Assembly: GCF_000454065.1 (NCBI RefSeq)
Contig: NZ_KE695655.1
Span: forward strand, 87,684-151,683
Source: Brevibacillus thermoruber 423
GTDB taxonomy: Bacteria > Bacillota > Bacilli > Brevibacillales > Brevibacillaceae
DNA: 64,000 nucleotides
Reading direction: 5' to 3'
Shown here: piece by piece, positions 1 to 7,441 of the stretch
How positions within the stretch are numbered: the first letter of the stretch is position 1
How the letters are laid out: every line of letters begins with the position of its first letter
Translations under genes and position numbers: made by a program
Notes under the pieces: model-generated
Database searches by the model: none
Seen by the model: only the letters and a program-made list of their open reading frames with translations
Told to the model about the DNA's origin: nothing

Positions 1-109
1 GGTGGCGGTGGGCCGGGGCATGCTGCGCGACCCGTACTGGGCGCTGCACGCGATCCGCACCGTCTCCGGCGAGGTTGTACCGCCCAAGCAGTACGGCCGC
101 GCCTTTTAA
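1..109 (+). CDS. NADPH dehydrogenase (NamA/YqjM-like), 3' end only
   Basis: Only the last 35 codons are in the window; the frame opens at base 2 and stops with TAA at 107-109. The residues read VAVGRGMLRDPYWALHAIR and end PPKQYGRAF. The GR-x-x-L-R-x-PYW pattern is the C-terminal phosphate-binding end of old-yellow-enzyme family ene-reductases such as NamA, which use FMN and NADPH to reduce activated double bonds. The family call rests on this short stretch. The start, FMN-binding barrel and upstream context lie outside the window. Confidence 0.6.
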   Translation, partial: VAVGRGMLRDPYWALHAIRTVSGEVVPPKQYGRAF

Positions 110-189
110 ACGGGCAGTTCTGCCGTGCGGGAATCGGTAGCGGACACATGACAAGCGCGGGTTCCGCGGCCGTGATAGGCTGGAAGCGG

Positions 190-219
190 TTGACAAAGGA
201 GAATTCAGCACCGTATAAT
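190..219 (+). promoter_or_regulatory. Sigma-A promoter upstream of the DUF2325 gene
   Basis: A perfect TTGACA (190-195) and a perfect TATAAT (214-219) are separated by 18 bp. Transcription should start near 226, leaving a leader of about 140 nt before the ATG at 366. A terminator-like hairpin lies inside that leader. Confidence 0.8.
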
Positions 220-280
220 GTTGAAAAACCGATATGTTTAATCGGGATTTATCGGCCGCGGTAAAACCGACTAGACCACT

Positions 281-315
281 AGAGGTTTTTCCCCGAGGGG
301 AGAAACCTCTTTTCT
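281..315 (+). terminator. Intrinsic terminator inside the DUF2325 leader (possible attenuator)
   Basis: AGAGGTTTTTCCCC (281-294) pairs with GGGGAGAAACCTCT (297-310), followed by a T-rich run. It lies about 55-85 nt downstream of the expected start of the 190-219 promoter and before the ribosome-binding site of the gene at 366. It would therefore either release a short RNA of about 90 nt or act as a conditional attenuator. A small hairpin, CCGAT (229-233) with ATCGG (241-245), precedes it. Confidence 0.65.
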
Positions 316-365
316 TTTTACAGCCGGGCCGAACCGGTTAGCTTCAGAAGAGGGGAGGAAAAACA

Positions 366-635
366 ATGGCTGCGGTGCTGGTCATCGGAGGGGACCGCTT
401 GGGGAATATCACCGAGCTGCTTCACGGCAGGGGATACCGGCAGATTTATCACGTATCGGGGCGAAAACACTCCCAATACAAGGTACATATTCCCGTCGAC
501 ACCCAAATGATTGTCGTGTTTACCGACTTTGTGAATCACAATCTGTCGTGGCACGTAAAACATCAGGCAAAGGCGAAAAACGTACCCATCCTGTTTTGCA
601 AACGCTCGTGTGCGTCCATCGTGAAGCGGCTGTGA
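366..635 (+). CDS. DUF2325 domain-containing protein
   Basis: An 89-residue protein starts at ATG 366 behind the site GAGGGGAGGA. The N-terminus (MAAVLVIGGDRLGNI) and the run VVFTDFVNHNL followed by a Cys-containing C-terminal half (ILFCKRSCASIVKRL) are typical of the small DUF2325 family. The family looks like a short Rossmann-type strand-turn unit (VIGGD). Its function is unknown; members often sit beside metal or redox genes. Here it is monocistronic, with a strong sigma-A promoter and a terminator-containing leader. I cannot assign a substrate or partner. Confidence 0.7.
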   Translation: MAAVLVIGGDRLGNITELLHGRGYRQIYHVSGRKHSQYKVHIPVDTQMIVVFTDFVNHNLSWHVKHQAKAKNVPILFCKRSCASIVKRL

Positions 636-659
636 ACATAATGTTCATTCAATTCCGAC

Positions 660-689
660 TTGACACATATGATTAATATGAATTATGCT
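660..689 (+). promoter_or_regulatory. Sigma-A promoter for the YezD-like gene
   Basis: TTGACA at 660-665 and TATGCT at 684-689 (four of six matches) are 18 bp apart. The leader to the GTG/ATG region at 807 is about 110 nt and G+C-rich; I see no recognisable riboswitch in it. Confidence 0.5.
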
Positions 690-806
690 TTCTTCAAACC
701 ACTGCCGCTTCCGGCACGTCAACCGTGCCGCACTCACGTCCCTGGGCTGACAGGCAGCGGCCGGACGGGACCGGGAAGGAAAAACGGCTGGACAGGAGTG
801 AATCAC

Positions 807-1013
807 ATGGTGAACCGGAATCACGAAGAGCTTGCCGATTCCCGCATCGAGATGATCCTGCGCGCACTGGAAGGTCTGGAGTACGGTACCCTGCACATCG
901 TCGTGCACGAGTCGCAAATCACGCAAATCGAACGAACCGAAAAGACGCGCTTTCCCCTGGAGCGCGCCGCCGCCGTCAAATCCAACACGAGGCAGGCGGG
1001 GCGGGGCAGATAG
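807..1013 (+). CDS. YezD-like DUF2292 small protein
   Basis: A 68-residue protein. The ATG at 807 is preceded by GACAGGAGTG, which favours it over an upstream in-frame ATG at 660 that coincides with the -35 box. The core (ILRALEGLEYGTLHIVVHESQI, with the ending IERTEKTRFPL) matches the DUF2292/YezD family: a short amphipathic helix, a strand reading VxIxVHxxxIxQIE, and the conserved KxRFP tail. In Bacilli such genes often precede sulfate-assimilation genes. Here the gene stands alone and ends in a strong terminator. The Arg-rich C-terminal tail after the RFPL motif is not part of the family core. Function unknown. Confidence 0.7.
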   Translation: MVNRNHEELADSRIEMILRALEGLEYGTLHIVVHESQITQIERTEKTRFPLERAAAVKSNTRQAGRGR

Positions 1014-1050
1014 CCGTCATGATGACGGCACGGGTGAGCGAACCATCAAA

Positions 1051-1080
1051 GGGCACGGGACAGAAACCCGTGCCTTTTTT
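1051..1080 (+). terminator. Terminator after the YezD-like gene
   Basis: GGGCACGGG (1051-1059) pairs with CCCGTGCC (1067-1074) and is followed by a run of seven T residues. Confidence 0.85.
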
Positions 1081-1131
1081 TGTGTGTGAGCATAGCACGG
1101 CTTGGGCTGTACCATGCCTTTACGACAGGTA

Positions 1132-1350
1132 TTATTCATTGGAAAGAACCATATGTTCTATCACATTGTTTTTTGTAAGGATCATGAAGGTTGGCAAATA
1201 CTGATCTCCTTGCTTTTCTTCGCCGGTTATATATAGGCTTTGAGTATCGTCATTGGGTTCATATGCATAAATTTTACGAAAGCTCTATTCTAAGCTGCCC
1301 ACTTTATCTCTGATACCGAATCCATAGTTCGTTTTGGTTTTATATTTCCT
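1132..1350 (-). pseudogene. Remnant of an unknown protein with an in-frame amber stop
   Basis: Reading the minus strand from 1350 gives KTNYGFGIRDKVGSLE, then TAG (complement of 1285-1287), then a continuous frame of about 50 residues: FRKIYAYEPNDD..., ITGEEKQGDQYLP, ending NVIEHMVLSNE and TAA at 1132-1134. The amino-acid composition on both sides of the TAG looks like real protein rather than noise. There is no plausible start or ribosome-binding site, and the stretch is more A+T-rich than its surroundings. I read it as a decayed, probably horizontally acquired gene. Family not recognised; an extracellular or lipoprotein domain is possible. Confidence 0.4.
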
Positions 1351-1488
1351 TTATTGAGGGGACCTTGGCCAATCTCGCGTGCTATTTTTGGAAAGAAGCG
1401 CGAATGACCTCATGCTTTGGAAGCAACTGGGCACAATAGTGACTGCCGTAGACAATATACGGGTGTACAGCAGAGTATTTGCGTTGTT

Positions 1489-1517
1489 TTGACATGGGGC
1501 TCACACCGATTTATAAT
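1489..1517 (+). promoter_or_regulatory. Perfect sigma-A promoter upstream of the orphan lipoprotein
   Basis: TTGACA (1489-1494) and TATAAT (1512-1517) are both perfect, with a 17-bp spacer. The next well-supported gene starts at 1786, so the transcript would carry a leader of about 260 nt containing a 54-codon frame. Confidence 0.8.
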
Positions 1518-1545
1518 GTTTTGGTAAATCATCCATTTTGTTCAA

Positions 1546-1710
1546 ATGAACGCCCTGCCACACAAAAACCGGGATCGTTCAAACAGTGGCACACCACTCA
1601 TCTTTGCAGGGCAAGGAGTAGCTACGATCGCTGGTAAGCATAGGAAACCGATTGCTCCTGCAAATACGAACGACTTCGTATTACCGAACCTATGGAGCAG
1701 ATCTCGGTAA
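1546..1710 (+). CDS. Possible 54-residue ORF in the lipoprotein leader
   Basis: ATG at 1546 opens a frame that runs MNALPHKNRDRSNSGT, then PLIFAGQGVATIAGKHRK, and ends PNLWSRSR at TAA 1708-1710. It starts about 23 nt after the expected transcript start. I see no good Shine-Dalgarno sequence and no recognisable family. It could be a genuine upstream ORF, a remnant of the C-terminus of a larger decayed gene, or chance. I report it because a perfect promoter fires directly into it. Confidence 0.25.
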   Translation: MNALPHKNRDRSNSGTPLIFAGQGVATIAGKHRKPIAPANTNDFVLPNLWSRSR

Positions 1711-1785
1711 AGCGTCCTTACCTCCGTAAGGCAAGCCCGAAATTTTTGGCCGCCAAGGTTGGCCAAATCACTCGAGGTGACAATA

Positions 1786-2517
1786 TTGAAGCACATGGTG
1801 CTGCTTTTACTTGGCATGTCCCTATTATCTGCAGGTTGTTCTCCTGTCCAGACGCACGGAGACGATACCCCTGTCGCATCCACAAACGCAGAACAAGAAA
1901 CGACCATCCCTCTTTCATTTGAAGAAGTAAAGGTGGAACAACAGGTAACGTTACTGGATAGGGGGATAATCAAACAGGTCGTAAAGCAGGAACACCTTGA
2001 TACCGCCAAACTGTTTGCTTTCTTGAAGGCTAATGAGGATCCAAACCGTTTGTTCGGAGGTATTCAAATTGGAGATGTCTTGTATGAATTTGGAGATGTA
2101 GGCGCATTACCTTATGTTGACAAGCTAGAAATTCAGAAATCTTCACTGTTCCAGAAATCAGTTATTGAAGTAAAAGGATTATGCGGAGCAAACTGTCCGT
2201 TCCGCTATTATATAACCATCGAGGAAGCGAAACCTTCCATCCTTCTGTTTTTAAATGAACCTGTTGCAGATATAGCAGATCTGGATCAAGATGGAGTGGA
2301 GGAAATCGTAACATCCTACGGGAGCCCTGGTGTGTTTGAGACCCGGATTTACACATGGAGGGACAATCGGATTGTCAGTGCAAATCTTAACAAGCTAGCA
2401 AAGGCAAGGAGTGTCTGGTATACTCGTCCACTCTTTCAAGTACAATCAGGGATTGATTCCGCGATAAAAACATACAGATACACCTCAAAGGGATTGTCTT
2501 TGGTTACAGAAAGGTAG
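1786..2517 (+). CDS. Putative lipoprotein of unknown function
   Basis: Start chosen at TTG 1786, seven bases after GAGGTG; an ATG at 1795 is also in frame. It encodes about 243 residues. The N-terminus LKHMVLLLLGMSLLSAGC is a lipoprotein signal peptide with lipobox LSAGC, so the mature protein should be anchored on the outer face of the membrane. Near residues 160-200 the sequence ADLDQDGVEEIVTSYG, followed by RIYTWRDNRI, resembles a Ca-binding DxDxDG loop as in FG-GAP/VCBS repeat proteins. Codon use is A+T-richer than that of neighbours, consistent with acquisition. Specific function not recognised. Confidence 0.6.
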   Translation: MKHMVLLLLGMSLLSAGCSPVQTHGDDTPVASTNAEQETTIPLSFEEVKVEQQVTLLDRGIIKQVVKQEHLDTAKLFAFLKANEDPNRLFGGIQIGDVLYEFGDVGALPYVDKLEIQKSSLFQKSVIEVKGLCGANCPFRYYITIEEAKPSILLFLNEPVADIADLDQDGVEEIVTSYGSPGVFETRIYTWRDNRIVSANLNKLAKARSVWYTRPLFQVQSGIDSAIKTYRYTSKGLSLVTER

Positions 2518-2673
2518 GCACACACGCCCTTTTCCTTATGACCTGCAGGGCTTGTGGATCGAAGGAGCCAGCCTCTCCTGAAAGAGGTGTCCATTCAAAG
2601 CCGGTCCGCAGCATCCATTTCCGTACCATATCCCCCAAAAGAGATGAGAGATTATCCTGCGAAGTAGAAAAGG

Positions 2674-2707
2674 GGGTTATCAGTTCTTTGCTGATAACCC
2701 ACTTTTT
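2674..2707 (+). terminator. Terminator between converging genes
   Basis: GGGTTATCAG (2675-2684) pairs with CTGATAACCC (2691-2700) and is followed by ACTTTTT. It follows the orphan lipoprotein. On the other strand the same hairpin is followed by CCCTTTTCT, so it may also serve the convergent gene ending at 2714. Confidence 0.75.
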
Positions 2708-2713
2708 GGTGAT

Positions 2714-3568
2714 TTAGCTCATCAATTCAATTTTTACTGATTTTGAGTTTGGAGCAGGTTGTCCGATTGATTGCCATGCTCGATACGTTAATTCGATCCC
2801 TTGATTGGCAGGGGCGGTATCAGTGACTCGTACCACGATCGATTGCCCATTGGACAAGTTCGTGACTTTCACAAACTTGTTCCGGTATGTTGTGTTCCAA
2901 CTGTTGGTTGAGGTCATTGCAGCGGTTAGATCACAAGGATGGAACACTTCTCCGTTACTTACCGCTGCCCCCCAAATGTTTTGCACGGTCAAAGTACCAC
3001 AAGTTGATGTAGTACCTGGTTGAGTTCCTTGGCAGGGGTGTCCGTAATATTGCAAGATAGCTGCGGAAGAAATGACACTGGCAACAGAACTGGACGTATT
3101 GCTTGGCATCGTAAACCTGGAAATATAGCTTTTCCCTGCGGCTGTATTAAAATTGGGGGTCACTGCATAGCGAATATTGTTCGCAATTTGAAGCGCGTCG
3201 ACCCAAGGGCGTGAACTGTTGGTAATGGTCAAAATGGCTGTTTGATTGATATCTCTTGAGTCATTCCAGTAGGTATTTTCATACAGTTTTTCATCATAAT
3301 AATTGTTTGCAGCGTTAGAAGTTGAGTCATAAAAATACGTTTTGTGGCCCTGATTCTTCCGGACCAAGGGGCAGATTACTACATAGGAACCATTTACAAA
3401 AGAAGGCGTGATAAAATCGAGATCGCGGTTGGGATCGGAAAAAATGTTGTTTAGACGTTGGGCAATAGTGGATGCTGTAGTCGAACTGCTCGTAGTGTAG
3501 ACTGTCATACCATTCACAGTGACATTATAGTTGCCGTTGGAATAAGCGTACGAAGCGTTATTAGCCAC
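2714..3568 (-). CDS. RlpA-like double-psi beta-barrel protein lacking a signal peptide
   Basis: 284 residues, GTG start at 3568, eight bases after AAAGGGGG. The C-terminal ~100 residues (WGAAVSNGEVFHPCDLTAAM, then KFVKVTNLSNGQ, VVRVTDTAPANQ and GIELTYRAWQSIG) form an RlpA/expansin-type double-psi beta barrel, with the conserved Asp in VRVTD. The first ~140 residues are rich in Asn, Ser, Thr and Tyr and match nothing I recognise. RlpA proteins act on peptidoglycan outside the cell, yet no signal peptide, lipobox or membrane segment is visible here. A role in the mother cell or spore coat, or release by another route, is possible. Lower G+C than neighbours. Confidence 0.65.
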   Translation of the reverse strand: MANNASYAYSNGNYNVTVNGMTVYTTSSSTTASTIAQRLNNIFSDPNRDLDFITPSFVNGSYVVICPLVRKNQGHKTYFYDSTSNAANNYYDEKLYENTYWNDSRDINQTAILTITNSSRPWVDALQIANNIRYAVTPNFNTAAGKSYISRFTMPSNTSSSVASVISSAAILQYYGHPCQGTQPGTTSTCGTLTVQNIWGAAVSNGEVFHPCDLTAAMTSTNSWNTTYRNKFVKVTNLSNGQSIVVRVTDTAPANQGIELTYRAWQSIGQPAPNSKSVKIELMS

Positions 3569-3709
3569 ATGAGTTTCCCCCTTTTTTCATTTGAGAAGGA
3601 ACAAAAGGGATACAAGCTAGAAGGTCTATCCCTAACCTTTTTCGCTCGTTTTGTGCCTTCACCCATGTAGGAAAAATCACGGGCAAAAAAGCAACCGAAT
3701 GTTTCAGGA

Positions 3710-3739
3710 AAAATAGAAAAGCACGGCAAGATGCCGTGC
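3710..3739 (-). terminator. Terminator after the Nif3-like gene
   Basis: On the minus strand GCACGGC (3739-3733) pairs with GCCGTGC (3727-3721) and is followed by TTTTCTATTTTT. It ends the minus-strand gene at 3790. Confidence 0.75.
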
Positions 3740-3789
3740 AGAAAGCGAAACGGTATGTCCAAGAAGGTCGTGTTCATGTACGTGATCGC

Positions 3790-4704
3790 CTACCACCACC
3801 ACCGCGACTGCGGGAGCAGCGTCACGTTTACGGAAAAGCGCTCTTCCAGCCAGGGTTTCACCTGGGTTTTCATCACCAGGTATTCCGAGGCGGCGTGTGA
3901 AACGCCAATCAGCGACATGGACGTTTCGACGGCGTACGCCATGACCGTGGCGTACTTGGTGCGCCCGTATTCGTTGTCGATGTGGCAGTGGATCTCTCCC
4001 GTCACGTACGCGTCGGCTCCGCTGGCTTCCGCTTCCCGCATCATCGCCGCCACGTCACCGCAGCCGGGGAGGATGGCGATTCGTTCGATCCGCGCCCGTT
4101 CCTTTCCCTCGAAATCGACGTAGGGAATGTCAAACAAGGTGATTAAACGATCGATTAAGGAGCGGGTATCCGTCACGGTTACCCGGCAAATCATGCCGAC
4201 ATGGCCGTTTCCCGCCGGACAAAACGGCTGGATCGGCTCGGCCTGCAGCGCTTCCATGATGGCGCCGCCGGTGCCGAGCGGCCAACTGGTGTCCATCGGG
4301 AGGTGACAGGTGAAGATGGAGAGTTCTTTCTTCTTTAGCGCCAGCAGCAAGTCCCGCCCGATCGGCACGAACCCCCTGCCCCAGCGGCCGCGCGGGTCGC
4401 CGCATTCCATCAGCAGCGGGTGGTGCATGAACAACAGGTCGCCCGGCACTGACTCGTCCAGGAAGCGCTTCAGTACCTCGTCGGTCGGGAAGACGGCCAA
4501 AAAGACGGTGTGTACCTGTTCGCGTCCTCTGAGCATCAGGCCGTTGAAGCGGCGGACGAACTCCGCTTCGAAAAAGCGCCGCCAGTCAAACCCGACCGGC
4601 TCGTACACCATGGGAATGAAACGGCTGAAGCCGGGATCGGTTTCCCACTCGTCCATGCGAAACAGTCGGGTGAACGCTTGTTCCAGATGCGTCAGGCTTT
4701 CCAT
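3790..4704 (-). CDS. Nif3-like dinuclear metal-centre protein
   Basis: 304 residues, ATG at 4704 behind AAGGAGGGA. The motifs are those of the NIF3/YqfO family: DLLFMHHPLL (about residue 88-97), TCHLPMDTS, GAxxM, TGEIHCHIDNE and the C-terminal SHAASEYLVMK. The His residues of HHP and EIHCH and the late SH are the expected di-metal ligands. Family members are structurally known metal-binding proteins, some linked to GTP cyclohydrolase-like activity, but the physiological role is unsettled. The gene is separated by 116 bp from the upstream ABC operon and may be partly read from it. It lacks the inserted PII-like domain of longer homologues. Confidence 0.75.
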   Translation of the reverse strand: MESLTHLEQAFTRLFRMDEWETDPGFSRFIPMVYEPVGFDWRRFFEAEFVRRFNGLMLRGREQVHTVFLAVFPTDEVLKRFLDESVPGDLLFMHHPLLMECGDPRGRWGRGFVPIGRDLLLALKKKELSIFTCHLPMDTSWPLGTGGAIMEALQAEPIQPFCPAGNGHVGMICRVTVTDTRSLIDRLITLFDIPYVDFEGKERARIERIAILPGCGDVAAMMREAEASGADAYVTGEIHCHIDNEYGRTKYATVMAYAVETSMSLIGVSHAASEYLVMKTQVKPWLEERFSVNVTLLPQSRWWW

Positions 4705-4820
4705 GAGAATCCCTCCTTGTACAGGTGTTTAACACCTGATGGTGCCGGACGGCCGCTTGCGGGGCGCTGCCGGTCCCGCCGTTTTTCCGGGAAAACGACC
4801 GAACGAACGGCAGATTTCCT

Positions 4821-5636
4821 CTAATACAGCACCATGCTGCCCGTCCGTTTCATATGCCGTTCCGCCCGTTTCAACAAAAAGACGGAAGCAGTCACCAGCA
4901 GAACCAGCACGCCGGCGAGCAGTCCAAGCTCCTGCCACAGATCGCCCAGTTCCGCTCCTTCCATCAGCAGGGCCCGAACCATGTGCAGCGCGTAGGTGAG
5001 CGGAAAGCAAAGGGAAATCAGCTTGGCCCAGAACGGGAACGCCAGCGGAGGGAGGCGCACGCCGGAGAAGATCAGCATCGGCTCGTCCAGCACGGTGTAG
5101 AGAAAGCCGGCGTCCCGTGAGAAGAGAAACAGCACGCTGAGAAAGCCGCCCCACACCACGGCGGAGACGAGCAGGATCAAAAAGGCGAGCGGAACGGCCC
5201 ACCAGCCGCTGACGTGAATGCCGCCGACAAACGCCATCGCCAGCAGCGTGAAGCAGAAGAACAGCCAGACGCCTTCCACCAGCGCAGAGAGGGAGCGGCC
5301 GTAGACAAACGCGAGCCGGTTGACCGGACTGATGAAGATCATCTCCATCGTGCCCGCCTGCCGCTCAAAGCTCATCTGCCAGGCCGACTGCACCAGGCAC
5401 CAAAAAAAGATGTAGCCGAGATAGCCGGTCAAAAGAAACAGCGGAAGCTGCCCGGGGGCGACGAAGCGGGCGAGCGGGCTGTCCGCTCCCATGCGAAACG
5501 GGGCAAACGAATAGTACGCCGTGACGAACATGACGACCGGCCAGATCAGCAGGCTGAAGTACACCAGACTGCTGTGAAACGAATGGCGGTGTTCCTTTTT
5601 GATCTCCGCCCAGAGCAGGCTCATCCACTCGTTCAT
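4821..5636 (-). CDS. ABC-2 type transporter permease (distal gene)
   Basis: 271 residues, ATG at 5636 overlapping the stop of the ATPase gene by four bases (ATGA), which marks translational coupling. An upstream in-frame extension to 5813 runs through the ATPase gene and is rejected. Six hydrophobic segments are visible, including LVYFSLLIWPVVMFVTAYYS, YLGYIFFWCLV, VWLFFCFTLLAMAF, FLILLVSAVVWGGFL and VLVLLVTASVFLL. The central FERQAGTMEMIFISP is the typical ABC-2 coupling segment (x-x-G-T-x-E). With the gene at 6631 it should form a heteromeric exporter pore. Substrate unknown. Confidence 0.8.
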   Translation of the reverse strand: MNEWMSLLWAEIKKEHRHSFHSSLVYFSLLIWPVVMFVTAYYSFAPFRMGADSPLARFVAPGQLPLFLLTGYLGYIFFWCLVQSAWQMSFERQAGTMEMIFISPVNRLAFVYGRSLSALVEGVWLFFCFTLLAMAFVGGIHVSGWWAVPLAFLILLVSAVVWGGFLSVLFLFSRDAGFLYTVLDEPMLIFSGVRLPPLAFPFWAKLISLCFPLTYALHMVRALLMEGAELGDLWQELGLLAGVLVLLVTASVFLLKRAERHMKRTGSMVLY

Positions 5637-6619
5637 GCGCTCCTCCTTTCCGCCATCTGCAGGATGACGTCTTCCAGCGACGGCTGTTCCGTGACCAGGC
5701 GCAGCACCGGCGATTGGTGGGCGGCCAGCAGGGAGAGGAGGGGAGCGGTCAGGTCTGCCTCGCTGCGCAGCGTGAGCTCCCATGCCTGTTGGTCCGTTTC
5801 CGCCACGTCCCACGTACCGCGGTGCCGTTCGGCGAGCTGGCGCAGGTCGCGCTGCAGCGCGTCGGGGAGAACGGGAATCGTGACGCGCAGGGTGGTCTCC
5901 CGGCAGAACGAGCGGGTGAGGCGTTCCGGCGTGTCGTGGGCGACCAGCCGGCCTTTGTCGATGATGTAGACCTCGTCACACAGCTCTTCCACCTCGTGGA
6001 TGTAGTGGCTGGTCAAGAGGATCGCCTTTCCCTGCTCGGCGGCCAACTGCTTCACCTGCCGCCGCAGTTGGCGGGCGATGGGGGCATCCAGCCCCAGCGT
6101 CGGTTCGTCCAGGAACAGGTATTTCGGGTCGTTGATCAGCCCGCGGGCGATCTGCAGCCGCTGTTTCATCCCCTTGGAGTAGCGCTCCACGGGGGTGTCG
6201 GCCGCTTCCCGCAGCTCCACGAGATCCAGCAGCGTGTCGACGCGTTCCGCCAGACGGGAGCCGGACAAGCCGTACAGGCTGCCGAAGTACTGCAGGTTTT
6301 CCCTCCCCGTCAGCCGCCAGTAGAGCATCCGCTCCCCGCCGGCGATCATGTTGACCAGCGCCTTTACCTGCCGGTCGCAGCGGACGGCGTCATAGCCGTC
6401 AACCGTGATGGAGCCGCTGGTCGGTTCCAGCAGCGTGCAGCACATTTTGATCGTGGTCGTCTTGCCGGCGCCGTTGACGCCCAACAGCCCGACGATACTG
6501 CCTGGCCGCATCGCAAACGAGAGTCCGCTGACGGCCTCCACTTCTTTCCACTGGCGCGAGAACCAGCTTCCCCGCTCCCTGATCCGGTACACTTTGCGTA
6601 CGTTTTCCACCAGAAACAT
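5633..6619 (-). CDS. ABC-2 exporter ATP-binding protein
   Basis: 328 residues, ATG at 6619. Walker A is GLLGVNGAGKTTTIKM (about residues 44-59), the signature is YSKGMKQRLQIARGL (about 145) and Walker B is YLFLDEPTLGLD, followed by the switch TSHYIHEVEELCD. The C-terminal ~100 residues after the nucleotide-binding domain are an extension common in Nod/DrrA-type exporters. It lies between the two permease genes (12 bp from the upstream one, 4-bp overlap with the downstream one), so the three form one exporter. Cytoplasmic, membrane-associated. Confidence 0.9.
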   Translation of the reverse strand: MFLVENVRKVYRIRERGSWFSRQWKEVEAVSGLSFAMRPGSIVGLLGVNGAGKTTTIKMCCTLLEPTSGSITVDGYDAVRCDRQVKALVNMIAGGERMLYWRLTGRENLQYFGSLYGLSGSRLAERVDTLLDLVELREAADTPVERYSKGMKQRLQIARGLINDPKYLFLDEPTLGLDAPIARQLRRQVKQLAAEQGKAILLTSHYIHEVEELCDEVYIIDKGRLVAHDTPERLTRSFCRETTLRVTIPVLPDALQRDLRQLAERHRGTWDVAETDQQAWELTLRSEADLTAPLLSLLAAHQSPVLRLVTEQPSLEDVILQMAERRSA

Positions 6620-6630
6620 GTGTCATCCTC

Positions 6631-7440
6631 CTATCCAAAGATCGATTCCAGCACCCGTTTTTCCATCCGGCGAATCCCGACGGCGCCGACCGCCACGTAG
6701 ACGGCGGACAGGATGGCCATGTGCATGAGCTGCGGCGCGGATGCCGACAGCGGCTGGCCGAGAATGGCGCTGTGGCGAAACGCCTCCAGCGCGGGCGTCA
6801 GCGGCAGGAGCTGGCTCAGCGGCTGCAGCCACTCCGGCAGGTAGGCCGTGGGGTACGTGACCCCGGAGAGAAAGGCCATCAGGACAAACAAGGTGTTCTG
6901 CGTAATGTAGGTGTCGCGGAAGCGGAGCATCACACTGCCCAGCACCAGCGCCTGGCAGAAAAATGCTCCCGTGGACAGCAGCCAGACGGCGGCCGCGCTC
7001 CAGACGTCGGCGCCCGCGAGATTGAGTCCGAACAGGCGGCCAACGAGCAGGATGACGGAAAATTCAAACAGCGTCCGCATCAACTGCTGGGTGACGTTGC
7101 CGAGAAAGTACCCCTTTCGCGATGAAGGGGTGAGCAGCATCGCCTCCAGGGTCCCCTCGCGCAGCTCGGTGATCAGCGAGCGGCTGACGTTCATCAGCGT
7201 GGAGACGGCAAACGAGTAGAACGCGCCGCCGAGAATGACGTAGGAGAGGTAGTCGGCGGAGCCGGCGTAGCGGACGAAGCGGTCGTCCAACTGGCCGGCA
7301 AACACGTGGGTATACGCAAAATAGGCAAACAGCACCGTGTACACGCCGGCCAGGATGTGGCCGATCACGAACGACCAGGGATAGGCTCTCAGCATGACCA
7401 GCGTGTTGCGCAGAAAGGTGGCTTTGGCAACCTGAAACAC
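6631..7440 (-). CDS. ABC-2 type transporter permease (proximal gene)
   Basis: 269 residues, GTG at 7440; the regulator's stop TGA and this GTG are one base apart, and the SD sequence would lie inside the regulator gene. Hydrophobic segments include WSFVIGHILAGVYTVLFAYF, YLSYVILGGAFYSFAVSTL, FEFSVILLVGRLFGL and FFCQALVLGSVML, and the E-L-R-E-G-T-L-E-A-M-L-L segment is the ABC-2 coupling motif. It pairs with the permease at 4821 and the ATPase at 5633. Its position directly behind an ArsR-type regulator suggests a regulated efflux or export system, but the substrate cannot be read from the sequence. Confidence 0.82.
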   Translation of the reverse strand: MFQVAKATFLRNTLVMLRAYPWSFVIGHILAGVYTVLFAYFAYTHVFAGQLDDRFVRYAGSADYLSYVILGGAFYSFAVSTLMNVSRSLITELREGTLEAMLLTPSSRKGYFLGNVTQQLMRTLFEFSVILLVGRLFGLNLAGADVWSAAAVWLLSTGAFFCQALVLGSVMLRFRDTYITQNTLFVLMAFLSGVTYPTAYLPEWLQPLSQLLPLTPALEAFRHSAILGQPLSASAPQLMHMAILSAVYVAVGAVGIRRMEKRVLESIFG

Positions 7441-7441
7441 G

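Noticed and set aside
660..806. Extended N-terminus of the YezD-like protein from ATG 660
   Set aside because: That ATG lies in the -35 region of the promoter, and the proper SD and family alignment begin at 807.
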